A stretch of 64,000 bases of DNA from Nocardia anocheti (GTDB taxonomy: Bacteria > Actinomycetota > Actinomycetes > Mycobacteriales > Mycobacteriaceae): assembly GCF_029675105.1 (NCBI RefSeq), contig NZ_JAQQFV010000010.1:62001-126000 (forward strand). Direction: 5' to 3'. Below, piece after piece: positions 1 through 9,726 of the stretch. The translations under genes were made by a program, and so were the position numbers. Below the pieces are notes generated by a model, which made no database searches, was not told the origin of the DNA, and saw nothing but the letters and a program-made list of their open reading frames with translations. Within the stretch, counting starts at the first letter, position 1. The number at the start of each line of letters is the position of its first letter.

Positions 1-116
1 GGACCCATATCGGATTCGACCCAGAAGTCGACGCCGGTGGGGTTCGCGGCGCTCGCGCGCGGTGTCGCCACCAGCACCAACGCGAGTGATGCGAACAGGG
101 CCAGCCACAATGTCAT
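1..116 (-). CDS. Mycolyltransferase/esterase-like secreted protein, N-terminal fragment
   Basis: Only the first 38 codons lie in the window and the gene continues past base 1. They encode a hydrophobic export signal (MTLWLALFASLALVLVATPR) followed by an ASA-A cleavage-like site and the start of a mature domain, NPTGVDFWVESDMG. That opening resembles the antigen-85/mycolyltransferase alpha/beta-hydrolase family, whose mature proteins begin with a similar beta-strand and S-D-M-G motif. The catalytic residues are outside the window, so the family call rests on this short segment. The start is taken as the ATG at 116. An in-frame TTG at 134, preceded by a GGAAAGAGA purine tract, would add six residues and is a credible alternative. 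If the call is right, the product acts outside the cell on mycolic acids or lipids. Confidence 0.5.
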   Translation of the reverse strand, partial: MTLWLALFASLALVLVATPRASAANPTGVDFWVESDMG

Positions 117-358
117 TCGGGAGAGCGCGATCAACGCTTCGTCTCTTTCCAAGGGTTGTCGGAGCCAGTTCGGCACTGGTCACCGGGCGTATGGATCAAT
201 CGGTCGTGGTCGCCGAATTCCAGCTTTCGCCGGAGCGGGGGCACCTGGCCGCGATGTTCGGCAGCCGCGTATCGAGAACCAGCGCGGAGGGCGGGTGGCT
301 CCGGAACGCGCGAGCGCCGGGCGCGCGGGTGTCCACCGCGCGCCCGGCATCCCGATCG

Positions 359-1069
359 CTACTTCGCCTGCTGGTCGCTCTGCACCGACGGCTGGTTGAT
401 CGTGGTGTAGTACTGGGCCGCGGCGAAGATCGCCACCGGCGCGGCGATGAGCAGCTGTCCCGCCAGCACACCGAGGAAACCACCGGCCGCCACACCCGCG
501 ATGCAGCCCTGCGCCTCGGACGGGAGTCCGCCGAACATGGTCGCGAGCGCGCCGGTCAGTGCCGCGCCGGTCACGCCGCCGATGACGCAACCGACCGCCG
601 CGCCGCCGATCCCGCCGACCATGGCTCCGATCGAGGCGCCGAGTCCGATCGTGCTCGTCATCCTGGCCCAGGCGTCCCTTTCCCGGTCGTAGTCGTTCTT
701 CCAGGTGGCCTGATCCTCGTACGGCAGGGCGACCGGCTCGTAGTGCGCCTTGTCGAGGGTGAACTGCGGGGTCAGCGTCGCCGTCCGCTCGCCGACCTCG
801 GCGGCGATGGGGAAGACGAAGTCGTCGACGCGGAACGCCAGTTCGGTTCCGGCGAGGACCTTGCCGTCCGGTGCCTTCACCTTCAGCGCGCCGTCCTCGA
901 CGACCAGGGAACCCGCGTCGATCTGGACGAGCGTGGACGTGTCGGTCGTGGTCGTCGTGTAGTTCACGACGCCGAGGTCGGCGGCCGGGGTGGCATAGGC
1001 CGTGTCGGTGCCGATGGCCAGCGCGCCGATCAGGATCGCTGATGCGGCGGTGAGGTGCTTGATGCGCAT
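359..1069 (-). CDS. Exported glycine-zipper protein of unknown function
   Basis: This is a 236-residue protein with an N-terminal signal peptide (residues about 1-27, ending AYATPA). A beta-rich middle follows (about 30-110, strongly acidic around V-V-E-D-G-A-L-K-V). The C-terminal half contains long glycine/alanine segments (about 135-225) with repeated G-x3-G spacing, as in glycine-zipper membrane-inserting domains. The ATG at 1069 has a GAAGGAAC ribosome site 10-12 bases upstream. It begins 60 bases after the stop of the upstream cutinase gene, so the two are probably one operon. A second protein with the same kind of glycine-zipper C-terminus lies at 58693-59298. No enzymatic motif is visible. 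The likely location is the cell envelope or outer membrane, by inference. Confidence 0.75.
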   Translation of the reverse strand: MRIKHLTAASAILIGALAIGTDTAYATPAADLGVVNYTTTTTDTSTLVQIDAGSLVVEDGALKVKAPDGKVLAGTELAFRVDDFVFPIAAEVGERTATLTPQFTLDKAHYEPVALPYEDQATWKNDYDRERDAWARMTSTIGLGASIGAMVGGIGGAAVGCVIGGVTGAALTGALATMFGGLPSEAQGCIAGVAAGGFLGVLAGQLLIAAPVAIFAAAQYYTTINQPSVQSDQQAK

Positions 1070-1128
1070 TTCTGTTCTGTTCCTTCTTCGTGATGGGGGA
1101 GATTTCCCGGGCGGGTCTGGTGGGCGGA

Positions 1129-2033
1129 TCAGCCGAGTGTCGACAGCCAGTCGTGCAGCCAGGTGACGGCGGTGTGCCCGCTGTCGACGGGGTAGCTGCC
1201 GTAGCACATGTGGGTCCCTGATCCGTAGAAGTGCGCGAGCTGACGCGCGCGTTCGTCGCGAGCCGCGTCGGTGAGCTCGCCCTGTCCGTCGGCGGATCGC
1301 AGGGCGGTCAGCATTTCCGCCGCTGTGGTCCGGTAGCGGGGAAGATCCTCGGGATGGTCCGCGCGGACTCCGGCCAGGGCGCTGGCGATGGCGGTGACGA
1401 AGTCCTCGTCGTCGGTCGAGCAATACAGATCGCCGACGGCGCAGATCGTGCGGACGCGGCCGGTGACCGAGCCGAACCCGCCGGGACGCGGCCCTCGGAC
1501 GCCGACGCCGTGGGCGGGCGGGCCGACCTGGGTATCGGCCCGCGATCGCTGGGGATCGGAGAGCAGGCCGACGGCCCGTACGCGATCCGGCGCACGACGC
1601 CACCGCCCCGGCCGATCTCCGCCACCAGATCGCCTGCGGCGTCGGCGCCCTGGCTGTAGCCGATCACGGCGAAGTCGGTGCCGGGGCAGCGGTCGGCCGT
1701 GGTGCGGATCAACTCGCGCGCGGTATCGACGGCGACCTGCTGCGACGCGCCATAGACCTTGCCCTCCCAGGGGAAGGCCGTCGCGGGATAGTCGACATAG
1801 GTGACCTGCTCGCTCGCGGGCAGACCGTCGGTCACCCCGGCGAGCATGCCGGGGCCCGTGGTGTGCCGGGCCGCACCGGTTTCCCAGGTGCCCGGAATCG
1901 CGATGACCGAGAGGCCGGGGCAGCCTGGATCCGCTGCGGCGTCGCTCGTCACCGTGCCGGTTGTTCCGGTCGTGAGCGCGATCGCCGTACCGGCGGCCAA
2001 CACGATGGCCGCGGTGTGCATGTTCGTCCGCAC
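1129..2033 (-). pseudogene. Cutinase-family lipase, frameshifted
   Basis: Two overlapping reading frames together make one cutinase (alpha/beta hydrolase acting on esters, lipids or cutin). The first carries the signal peptide, IPGTWETGA, YPATAFPW and the nucleophile motif GYSQG. The second carries LLSDPQRS, TQVGPPAHGVGVRGPRPGGF and a GRVRTICAVGDLYCS segment with the conserved cysteines and catalytic Asp, then the catalytic His region (SGHTAVTWL). The frames join near 1574-1580, inside a GC-rich ACGGGCC stretch. The span is 905 bases, one short of a multiple of three, so a single deletion explains it. The GTG start at 2033 is chosen because GAAGGAG sits 7 bases upstream. It is either a pseudogene or an intact gene with a sequencing error, and the flanking codons show no further decay. 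Confidence 0.8.
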
Positions 2034-2222
2034 GGTCGTGCTCCTTCGTCGATCGGCGCTGGGTCGGCAGGAGCGTGACCGGCGTCATCGGCGGATCTGC
2101 GCCCTGGTGGTATAAAACGTCACAGATGATGTTCTGATCAGTCAATCGTCGTCAGAGAACTCTCAAGCAATCGGTAAACCTCCGACAGGAAGCGTTTCGA
2201 CCGGCAGAGGAAGTGAATTCAG

Positions 2223-2990
2223 GTGAACGCACCGACCACGGCGCGCACGACGCCGCTGCGCGACGTGGCCGCCCGTGCGGGTTCCGCCGTTTCGGGTGAG
2301 CGCGGGATGGTGCTGGTCGTCGACGACGACGCCGACGTCCGTGAATCGCTGGAACGTGGTCTGCGCCTCAACGGCTTCGCGGTGTGTACCGCGGCCGACG
2401 GCGCCGCCGCGCTGTCCGCGACCCGCGACCAGCTACCCGACGTGGTGGTACTCGACATCGAGATGCCGGGCCTGGACGGCCTGGCCCTCATCACCGCCCT
2501 GCGAGCACTCGGCAACGATGTGCCCATCTGTGTGGTGAGCGCGCGCACGCGGGTATCGGACCGGATCGAAGGACTCGAGCTGGGCGCGGACGACTATCTG
2601 ACCAAGCCGTTCGACTTCGTCGAACTGACCGCGCGGTTGCGCGCGCTGCTGCGACGGCGCGGCAGTGGCTGGAGCGCCGCGCAGGAGTCGGTGGTCGTCG
2701 GGGCATTGCGGGTCGAGTTCGCGGCGCGGCGGGTGACGGTCGGTGGCCGCGAGATTTCGTTGACGCGGCGGGAATTCGAGCTGATCAGTGTCCTGGCCAC
2801 CCACCACGGGGCGGTCGTGACCCGCGACCGGCTGCTGGAGACGGTGTGGGGATACGACTTCCGGCCGCAGACCAATGTCGTCGACGTCGTCGTCGGGCAC
2901 ATCCGCCGCAAGCTCGAGATCGACGGCGCGCCCCGCGTGCTGCACACGGTGCGCGCGGTCGGATTCGTGCTCCGGGAGGAGCGGTTGTGA
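2223..2990 (+). CDS. prrA: OmpR/PhoB-type response regulator, PrrA-like
   Basis: This 255-residue DNA-binding response regulator has a receiver domain at residues 28-145, with acidic pocket D34-D36, phosphoacceptor D78 ([12 protein letters not shown]) and invariant K128 (LTKPF). A winged-helix effector domain at about 158-255 carries LTRREFELI and the recognition helix around [15 protein letters not shown]. Sequence and domain order resemble mycobacterial PrrA, which controls respiration and early intracellular growth. The GTG start at 2223 follows AGAGGAAG. Its stop overlaps the start of the kinase gene by four bases (GTGA), so the pair is translationally coupled. It is divergent from the cutinase unit, leaving a shared 189-base control region. 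The symbol is assigned by resemblance only. Confidence 0.85.
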   Translation: MNAPTTARTTPLRDVAARAGSAVSGERGMVLVVDDDADVRESLERGLRLNGFAVCTAADGAAALSATRDQLPDVVVLDIEMPGLDGLALITALRALGNDVPICVVSARTRVSDRIEGLELGADDYLTKPFDFVELTARLRALLRRRGSGWSAAQESVVVGALRVEFAARRVTVGGREISLTRREFELISVLATHHGAVVTRDRLLETVWGYDFRPQTNVVDVVVGHIRRKLEIDGAPRVLHTVRAVGFVLREERL

Positions 2991-4399
2991 GGGGGAATCT
3001 CTCCCTGCGAACACGGGTCGCGGTGGCGGCCGCGACCGGAACGACGCTCATCGTGGGGGCGCTCGCCGTCTTCCTGTTCGTCGCGATCGAGCGGAACAAC
3101 ATCAGGCACGTCGACGAGCAACTGGACGTCATGACCGGTCTGGTCGAAGCGAATGTCGGTACCGCGCAACTGTTCATCGGCAGCCTGCGCGATGGTGGCG
3201 TCGCCGCGATCACCCTGCATCAGGACGGCACCGTCCTCGCCAGCACGTCCACGCGGCTGCCGGAGCTGCCCGAAGGGCATCAGACACTGGCGATGGAGGA
3301 TGTCGGCTACCGCGTCAAGACCATGGTGGTCGGGCAGTCTCCGATCGGCCCCCACCTCGTGTCGGTCGCCGCGCCACTGTCGGCGGCGGAATCGGTGACC
3401 CGGGAACAGCGTCAGCACGTCCTGCTCGCCGGAGCGGCGGCGATCGCGGTGGCATCGGGCTTGGGCTGGATACTCGGCGGCCGGGCGATCCGGCCGATCG
3501 TCGACCTGACCCGCCGCATCGATGCCGGTGATGCCCTGCCCGAGGCGGGTGGTCGGTTCCGTGTGCGCGAAGCCGATCGGCTCGCCGTCTCGGTGCGGTC
3601 CATGCTCGCGCGGATCGACTCCGCCCAGCAGCGCACGATCGCGGCTCTCGACACCGCCCGGACGTTCGCGAACACGGCCGCCCACGAGCTCCGCACCCCG
3701 CTCACCGCCATCCGCACCGACATCGAGATCGCGCGAGATGTCGAACTGCGCCCCGCCGAGCGCGCGCAGATCCTCGACGACGCCCTGCGCAAACACGGCC
3801 GGGTGGAGTCGACGCTGGTGGCACTGGAGTTGCTGGCCGCGGGCGAACTGACCTCGCGTCACGTCAGCGAACCGGCCGACCTGGTCGAGCTGGCCTACGT
3901 GACCGTCGCCGACGCGGCACGAACCCACCCAGAACTCGACGTGGCCGTCTCGGGTGAGCAACGAGCGGACTGCCAGTGCTCTCCGGCCGGGGTCCGCCTG
4001 ATCCTCGACAACGGGATCACCAATGCCGTCCGCCACGGCCGGGCCACCCGGATCGAGATCGCCGTCCACCGAACCGCCGCCGGATTCCTGCTGACGGTCG
4101 ACGACAACGGTGTCGGATTGCCCGAGGACGAACGGGACGTGGTGTTCGGCCGATTCCGGCGGGGCTCGGGCGCGGCGCGGGAAGGATCGGGCCTTGGCCT
4201 CGCCCTGGTCGCACAGCAGGCCGAATTGCACGGCGGGCGTGCGGAACTGATCACGAGTCCGCTCGGCGGCCTGCGGCTGGCCGTCGTCCTCGCCTGCCCC
4301 GAACCCGGGGTCGTGGGACCGTCCGAGCTCGCCGACCCCGGCGATCCGGTCAGGGAACGGTCGGGGACGCGATCATCGAGGAGTCGCGCCGCGACATGA
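2987..4399 (+). CDS. prrB: Sensor histidine kinase, PrrB-like
   Basis: This 470-residue membrane kinase pairs with the upstream regulator. Two membrane segments (about 11-34 and 145-165) bracket an extracytoplasmic sensor of about 110 residues. A HAMP linker (about 165-215) precedes the dimerisation domain, with phospho-accepting H233 in [10 protein letters not shown]. The ATPase domain follows, with N-box [11 protein letters not shown]1 box DDNGVGLP, F-box FGRFRRG and G2 box GSGLGLAL. The GTG start at 2987 overlaps the regulator stop. The reading frame runs about 40 residues past the usual end of the catalytic domain. That tail overlaps the 3' end of the convergent kinase gene by 50 bases and looks dispensable. 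The predicted role is ATP-dependent autophosphorylation in response to an unknown envelope signal. Confidence 0.88.
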   Translation: MRGNLSLRTRVAVAAATGTTLIVGALAVFLFVAIERNNIRHVDEQLDVMTGLVEANVGTAQLFIGSLRDGGVAAITLHQDGTVLASTSTRLPELPEGHQTLAMEDVGYRVKTMVVGQSPIGPHLVSVAAPLSAAESVTREQRQHVLLAGAAAIAVASGLGWILGGRAIRPIVDLTRRIDAGDALPEAGGRFRVREADRLAVSVRSMLARIDSAQQRTIAALDTARTFANTAAHELRTPLTAIRTDIEIARDVELRPAERAQILDDALRKHGRVESTLVALELLAAGELTSRHVSEPADLVELAYVTVADAARTHPELDVAVSGEQRADCQCSPAGVRLILDNGITNAVRHGRATRIEIAVHRTAAGFLLTVDDNGVGLPEDERDVVFGRFRRGSGAAREGSGLGLALVAQQAELHGGRAELITSPLGGLRLAVVLACPEPGVVGPSELADPGDPVRERSGTRSSRSRAAT

Positions 4400-6473
4400 C
4401 GGCCGATCTGTCATCGAGCAGGGGGAGAGGCAAGAACACGATCGCCTTGACTCCGCCGTGGTCCGACTCGGTCAGCCGAACCTCGATCTGGTTTCGGCCT
4501 GCGAGGATCGAGACCACGATCAACCCCATGCGCGCATCGCTCGACAGGTGCATCAGACCGAAATCCGGTGCGCTGCCGAGTATCCGATTGACTCGGTTCA
4601 GTTCCTGCCGGGACATTCCCCGCCCTCGGTCGGCGACCTCGACGACCGCGCCACCCCGGACGAGGCCGCCCGAGACCGTGACGGGTGCGGTCGCGGAGGA
4701 GAAGTAGGTGGCGTTCTCGATCAGCTCGGCCAGCAAGTGGATGACGTCGGCGACGACTTCGCCATCGACCGAGACATCGGGGAAACGGTCGAGGGCGACC
4801 CGCGTGTAGTCCTTGGACTCGGTGATCGCACCCCGCACGACGTCGCTGAGTGTCACCGGATGCCGCCATTGCCGTCCCGGGCGTTCACCGCCGAGGATGA
4901 TCAGATTCTCGGCATTGCGGCGTTCCCGGGTGGCCAGATGGTCGAGTTCGAACAGCAGCTCCATCTTGTCCGGGTCCTCCTCGTGAGCTTCCGCGGCATC
5001 CAGAACTTCCAGCTGGCGATACGCCATGGCCTGGCTGCGGTGTGCGAGGTTCAAGAAGATCGCGTTGACCGCGCCGCGGGTTCGGACCTCGGCCATCGCC
5101 GCGGACACCGCCGCGCGCTGGGCGGTGTCGAAAGCCTCCGCGAGCTCGCCGATTTCGTCGTCACCGAAGTCGGTCGGAGGTAGCACCGAGTCCAGCTCGA
5201 CTGTCTCACCAGCGTTGATCCGGGCCAAGATCGCGGGCAATTCGGTGTCGGCGACGGCCAGCGTGTGCAGTCGAAGGCGCCGGAGTCGCCGAATGAGTCC
5301 GCTCGCCAACCAGGAGGTCAGCACGAAAGTCGCTATGGCGATGATCAGCGCCGCGAGCACGGTCAGCGTGGAGGTGCGCGCCGCGTTGTCCGCGATATCG
5401 GTCGCTCGCTGCTGGACACCGACGAAGTTGGATCGCCACAGCGTCAGCAGGCCGGTCGCGATGAGTTCCAGAATCTGCTGTGCCGCTGCGGAATCGGCGG
5501 ACAACGGCCGGGGCAGGTCGTCGTCCGAGCCGTAGGTGGCCGAGGTGGGGTGTGCCGGGGTGGAGGCCGCGCCTCTGGCCACCACGGTGTTCTCGAACTC
5601 GACCAGTTGTCTCCACTGTGGGCTCGAGGTCAACTGCACGATCTTCTGCCGGACGGTGGGATTGTCCTTGTGACCCAGGGAGTCCAGGTCGGCGTGGTAC
5701 GCGCCGACCCTGTTGGCGAACGCTTGCAACGTAGCCTGATCCAGCGCTGTGTCGATATCGGCGGCGGCGAGGAGCGCGTGCACCGCGGCGATGGCGTCGG
5801 CGGTGCGCAGCAAGGTCGCGGTCGTGGTCAACGCGATCGCGCTGTCCGCGTCGGGAGCTCTGGCGACCAACGCCTCGACCGCGATCGTCCCGGTGGCGGT
5901 GAGCAGGCCGTACGCCTGGTACACCTCGTCGACTGTCGAGGCACCGCTATCGGCACGTGCGCGCACGTCACCGAGCCGACGGACCGTGTCACGCAGCTGG
6001 TGAGCGGATTCGTCGAACGCGCCGGTGGTGAGTTCGCTCAGCGACGCCGCGGCCTCCAGGAGCGCCGCGCCCGCGGCGTCGACGCGAAGGCGCCTGCTAC
6101 GGAGCTCGTCGGCGCCGCGCTCCGGGTGTGCGACGTGAACCATCGCCAACCGGCGCTCCTGCAGCATGGCCTCGCTGAAGTCCACCGCATGCGGCGCCGC
6201 GCGTAGGACGAGCTCGGCCCACGCCCGATTCTGCCGGTTCTCCTCGACGAGGTGCAGGCCCACCGCGGTCACCGCGGTAGCGAAGACGATGCTCGGGACG
6301 AGCACGATGGCCATCACCCGTGCGCGAATTCCCGTCAGCGACGCCGACTCGGCGGTGCGCGCGGGGGTGTCGTGGCGGATCGGAGTCTGCGTCATCCCAC
6401 TCCGTCTGCTTCGGAAGCGGGCGGCGCGGGCTCGGCGCACGCTCGATTCCTGCCGGTCCCGCTCGATTCTCAT
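4350..6473 (-). CDS. Nitrate/nitrite-sensing (NIT) domain ATPase, CvnA-like orphan kinase
   Basis: This 707-residue membrane protein has a TM segment at about 50-72, a large helical extracytoplasmic NIT sensor (about 75-375), a second TM (about 395-420), a HAMP-like linker with acidic D-D-E-I-G-E-L, and a GHKL ATPase domain (about 510-690) with N-box ELIENATYFS and G1-like EVADRGRGM. The typical phospho-accepting H-box is not evident. The architecture matches the CvnA sensor of actinobacterial conservons. In those loci CvnA is normally followed by a roadblock protein, a DUF742 protein and a small GTPase. None is present here: the 3' side runs into the convergent PrrB-like gene and the 5' side meets an unrelated gene. 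The ATG at 6473 has AAAGGGAG 6 bases upstream. Confidence 0.85.
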   Translation of the reverse strand: MRIERDRQESSVRRARAARFRSRRSGMTQTPIRHDTPARTAESASLTGIRARVMAIVLVPSIVFATAVTAVGLHLVEENRQNRAWAELVLRAAPHAVDFSEAMLQERRLAMVHVAHPERGADELRSRRLRVDAAGAALLEAAASLSELTTGAFDESAHQLRDTVRRLGDVRARADSGASTVDEVYQAYGLLTATGTIAVEALVARAPDADSAIALTTTATLLRTADAIAAVHALLAAADIDTALDQATLQAFANRVGAYHADLDSLGHKDNPTVRQKIVQLTSSPQWRQLVEFENTVVARGAASTPAHPTSATYGSDDDLPRPLSADSAAAQQILELIATGLLTLWRSNFVGVQQRATDIADNAARTSTLTVLAALIIAIATFVLTSWLASGLIRRLRRLRLHTLAVADTELPAILARINAGETVELDSVLPPTDFGDDEIGELAEAFDTAQRAAVSAAMAEVRTRGAVNAIFLNLAHRSQAMAYRQLEVLDAAEAHEEDPDKMELLFELDHLATRERRNAENLIILGGERPGRQWRHPVTLSDVVRGAITESKDYTRVALDRFPDVSVDGEVVADVIHLLAELIENATYFSSATAPVTVSGGLVRGGAVVEVADRGRGMSRQELNRVNRILGSAPDFGLMHLSSDARMGLIVVSILAGRNQIEVRLTESDHGGVKAIVFLPLPLLDDRSAVMSRRDSSMIASPTVP

Positions 6474-6739
6474 GGCTCGCTCCCTTTGATTGATGAAAGA
6501 ATCACATGCGATGCGAACATCAGTCAAATGGTGTCGTGCGAGCGACGTCGGTGCGTCCTGGGTGGCAACCCGGTGTGCCGGGTCGCGCTCCACCGTGGGT
6601 TGCCGTCGGTGCGCGGTGTCCATGGTCCGGTGTCCGGATGCGTCGACAACCTCTCCGTCGGATGCTCGCCCGCGAAACAGTCCGAAGACACCGCTCGAGT
6701 GCGCCGAACCCTGTCGGCTCCCGCCGCTATTGTGCTCGA

Positions 6740-7315
6740 ATGGTCGATTCGGATACGGCAGTGCGCCGCCTGACCCGCGAGGCGGGAAATCTCCTGCAGC
6801 CCTACGGCTTCCACGGCGCCGACGCCCGCTGGGTCCATCTCGCCCCCGAAGGTGTCGCCACCATCCGGCGCACCCGCGTACAACGCACCTGGACCGAGGG
6901 CCAGCAGGTCCTCACCTTCGGCCTCGAACTCACCGCCACCCCACGAGCCTGGTGGGAACACTGCGCCCGCCGCGACACCGAACTCGGCCTCCCGCCCACC
7001 CCCCTCGACCAGGCCACCGGCCCCGGCCTCCTCGACTCCATCGGTCTCCCCGCCGACCTCACCACCCCCTGGACCCTTCACGCCGACCCCACCCGCCCCG
7101 GCCGCCACGCCGACCCCACCGACCTCGCCACCATCCGCGCCGACCTCCCCCGCCGCATCCACGCCTACGCCCGCCGAGCCCTCCGCCTCCTCGACCCCGC
7201 CCACCACGCCCGAGAACTCCAAGCCACCCACCCGGAAGCCACCGAACCCCTCCGAATCCTCTTGGCCACCTACCCCCCGACCTCCTCCAGAAACCCCCAT
7301 CTACCAGCCGATTAG
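6740..7315 (+). CDS. Conserved hypothetical protein, DUF4304-like
   Basis: This 191-residue soluble protein is read from the ATG at 6740. The N-terminal part (residues 5-60: AVRRLTREAGNLLQPYGF, then a W-x-H-L and an R-T-W beta segment) resembles DUF4304-type proteins, which begin with a helix followed by G-F and an antiparallel sheet. The C-terminal half is helical and ends in a proline-rich tail. There is no signal peptide or membrane segment, and no catalytic residues stand out. It is the last gene before tRNA-Pro and is very rich in C at codon third positions, as expected of resident genes. The function is unknown and the family assignment is tentative. Confidence 0.6.
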   Translation: MVDSDTAVRRLTREAGNLLQPYGFHGADARWVHLAPEGVATIRRTRVQRTWTEGQQVLTFGLELTATPRAWWEHCARRDTELGLPPTPLDQATGPGLLDSIGLPADLTTPWTLHADPTRPGRHADPTDLATIRADLPRRIHAYARRALRLLDPAHHARELQATHPEATEPLRILLATYPPTSSRNPHLPAD

Positions 7316-7371
7316 TACCTACACCGACCAGTGCGGTAATCTTTCCGAGCACCCGGCAACGGGCGCAAGAA

Positions 7372-7445
7372 CGGGCTGTGGCGCAGCTTGGTAGCGCACC
7401 TGACTGGGGGTCAGGTGGTCGCAGGTTCAAATCCTGTCAGCCCGA
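7372..7445 (+). tRNA. tRNA-Pro(GGG)
   Basis: This is a 74-base cloverleaf. The acceptor stem CGGGCTG (7372-7378) pairs with CAGCCCG (7438-7444), with discriminator A at 7445. The D arm contains AGCTTGGTAGC. The anticodon stem CCTGA/TCAGG encloses CTGGGGG, giving anticodon GGG, which reads CCC and CCT proline codons. The T arm contains GGTTCAAATCC. CCA is not encoded. It is followed within six bases by an intrinsic terminator and then by degraded mobile DNA. tRNA-Pro genes are known integration targets of actinobacterial elements such as pSAM2, so this is a plausible left edge of the island. Confidence 0.97.
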
Positions 7446-7450
7446 CAACG

Positions 7451-7484
7451 AAAACCCCCTCTGACCTGGGTCGGAGGGGGTTTT
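7451..7484 (+). terminator. Intrinsic terminator after tRNA-Pro
   Basis: An 11-bp perfect stem, AAAACCCCCTC paired with GAGGGGGTTTT, is extended by GAC/GTC. The U tract is formed by the 3' arm. It lies six bases after the tRNA. A near copy of its core is found beside the integrase at 21647-21676. Confidence 0.85.
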
Positions 7485-8287
7485 CTCGTGCCCGGAGATT
7501 TGACGTGGTTTGGTCAAACTACACAGAAACTCAACAGTTTCGAATCTGATCAGGCGTCCAGTGTTTCGCCGCCGCGCTCTCGGCCGCGGTCGAGATGCTG
7601 TGTGAACAAGGGCCGCCGTGCACGTCGTGCGGACGCGCCGGAGGGTGGCGGCGCGGGCATGCCTCCCGGTGTCCGCACGCCTAGCGACGTCGTTCGTCTC
7701 GCGACACCAGGCGGCTGCGATCGGTTCTAGGTGCGGCCCCCGCTCTGTGGACATGCGATGCATAAGCTGAGTGGCACCCACGCCGTGGCGGCGGTGTAGG
7801 ACGCAGGGGAAGGTCTCGCCTCAGTGAGCAATGTTGTTGAGGCAAGACACCTGTCCGAGAGCTCTCGAAGGTGGGTATTCGTCACGTCGGCCCGGCAACG
7901 TACTTGTACACCTCTGATATGTGCCGGGGATCGGACTGATGAATCGCCCTTGCATTCTAGGTCGGGCGCAGGTACTTCACTCCCGCAGACATCGAGTCCG
8001 ACGAACCCAGCTGGTTTGTCAGCATTGTGGAAAGCGAAGTCGCGCCGCTGCTGGGCGAATGCTGGTTCGACAGCCCGGAGACCGCGACACAGGCTGGCGC
8101 GGCGAGAACAAGCGCTGACCACCTCATGGAGCGAGGACGGATCTCCTGTCGAGACGACGAACTTACCGCCGACACCGCACGAAACCAGTACATCTGCTCC
8201 GCGCTGCGATAGGCGGCCGGGCCCTGATCCTGGGTGATGAGTGCCCATTAGCTTGGTCTGACCAGGGAAGGCGAGAAGATTCACTCG
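7485..8287. other. About 800 bases with no supported gene
   Basis: The stretch between the tRNA terminator and the first transposase remnant has no reading frame with a recognisable family, a ribosome site and normal third-position GC. It contains one copy of a 47-bp intergenic repeat (7639-7685). A short open segment near 7968-8212 (…YFTPADIESDEPSWFVSIVESE…) looks protein-like but has no start or homologue I recognise. It may be a fragment of an element gene. Confidence 0.5.
7639..7685 (+). repeat. 47-bp intergenic repeat, copy 1
   Basis: It matches 35095-35141 at 44 of 47 bases. It is centred on GCGGGCATGC and ends CCTAGC. The plus-strand reading (E-G-G-G-A-G-M-x-P-G-V-R-x-P-S) is open in both copies, but neither copy sits in a credible gene. 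Confidence 0.7.
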
Positions 8288-9400
8288 ATGTACAAGGATC
8301 ACTACATCGACGAGTTCCGCCGCGGCACGGTCGCGCTTTACCGCGACGACGCAGACGCGACGGTGGTCGTTATCGCCGCCGACCTCGGCATCTCCCACAG
8401 CTCGCTGACAGCGTGTCTCAACATGGGCGGCGTCCCGATCCGGAAACCCTGAACAAATCCGGTCCCCGAGTCCGCCACCGAGGAAGCCCCCGAGCAGGAA
8501 ACGGCCCGCCTGCGGGCAGAGCTCGCCCAGGTGAAGGCGGAGAAGACAAAGCTCGGGACCGAGCGTTACATCCTGCGATCGGCGGACAAATATTTCGCCG
8601 GGAGACGCGCTGTTGGTCCGCTTCCAGTTCGTCGCCGACCACTCCGACACCTTCGTGGAGAAGCGGTTATGCCAGGTCATCGGCCTCGCCCGCTCGTCGT
8701 ACTACGCCTGGATCAGGTGCCGCCGACAACCGAGCAGTCCGCGCTGATGCTGAACTCGCCACCCGGATCCGTGCGGTCCACGACGCCGATACAGCTGCGG
8801 GGCCAGGATCACCGGCGAGCCCAACCACGGTGCAGCCGCCGGCGGGCGGATCGACCACAAACGCGTCGCAAGGCTCATGTGTGAGATCAACATCGAGGGA
8901 TTGCGGCTTCGCCTCCGGTATCGAACCACCGCGCCCAGTTCTGCCGATACCCCGGCCCAAGACCTGGTCCTCCTCGATTTCGCTGCGTCGGCACCGGGCA
9001 CCAAATACTTCGGTGACATCACCTACGTGCCGTGCAAAAGACGGCGAGTTCTCATACTTGGCCACTGTGATCGACTGCTTCTCCCGCCGTGTGGTCGGCT
9101 GGTCGATCGCTGACCAAGTGCGCACCGAACTTGTCGAGAACGCCCTCACCGCCGCAGCGCGACCTGCGGCAGTCATGCCGCGGCGATCTTCCTTCCATGC
9201 CGACCACGGAAGCAGTACACCGCAACGGCGTTCGCAGGCATGTGCGCGAGGCTGGGTGTTACCCAGTCGACAGGAGAGGTAGGCGCAAAGCTGACAACGC
9301 TCTTGCGGAATCGTTGAACGCCACCGTGAAACGCGAGACGTTGGAGGGTGCGGCACGGTGGCGAATCACCGCGAGACCCGAAGCCCACGCTGCGGGACGC
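8288..9400 (+). pseudogene. IS3-family transposase, decayed
   Basis: This is the remains of an OrfA/OrfB transposase scattered over several frames. OrfA begins MYKDHYIDEFRRGTVAL with an HTH (AADLGISHSSL), is interrupted near 8450, and resumes as a leucine-zipper segment ending YILRSADKYFAG. OrfB follows with RFQFVADH, RLCQVIGLARSSYYAW, KYFGDITYVPCK (first catalytic Asp), VIDCFSRRVVGWS, HADHGS (second Asp) and ADNALAESLNATVKRE (catalytic Glu). At least five frame changes and a missing C-terminal YNHRRRH segment make it inactive. Its right end is lost around 9400. It marks old mobile DNA at the left of the island. Confidence 0.85.
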
Positions 9401-9516
9401 AGGGCCCTGCGTAGGGGTGCCAACGGCATCGTGACCCGTCGATGCAGTCTGTCGTGGCGACGGCGGCTGACGCTAGGCTGCACGAACTGAATGGATGAAC
9501 GAGAGCGAGTCGGCGA

Positions 9517-9726
9517 ATGCCGGTGATGGCTACTGATGAACCGCCCCATGCGGGACCGCGTCGTAAGGCAGGTATATCGGCGGTGCCTTGCACGCAGCGA
9601 GAGCTGTCCCGGTGTGACGGTGCCGGTTCTGGTTCGGTCACCGCCACCCGCTCGCAGTTCGATGTGAGTGCAACGGGTTTGGACCGCGCCAGCCGCGAGT
9701 ACGTAACGCTGGCGGGACAGCGATGA
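9517..9726 (+). CDS. Possible small coupled ORF upstream of the caspase gene
   Basis: This is a 69-codon open frame from ATG 9517 whose stop overlaps the caspase start by four bases (ATGA at 9723-9726), an arrangement typical of coupled genes. The peptide is hydrophilic with two cysteines and no recognised domain. There is no clear ribosome site before 9517, so it may instead be chance coding or the end of a lost gene. Confidence 0.3.
   Translation: MPVMATDEPPHAGPRRKAGISAVPCTQRELSRCDGAGSGSVTATRSQFDVSATGLDRASREYVTLAGQR

Noticed and set aside
2594-4231. 545-codon minus-strand frame across the kinase gene
   Set aside because: It is antisense to the response regulator and kinase genes, which have full domain sets.
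7727-8680. Minus-strand 317-codon frame
   Set aside because: It crosses the transposase remnant antisense and has no ribosome site or domain.
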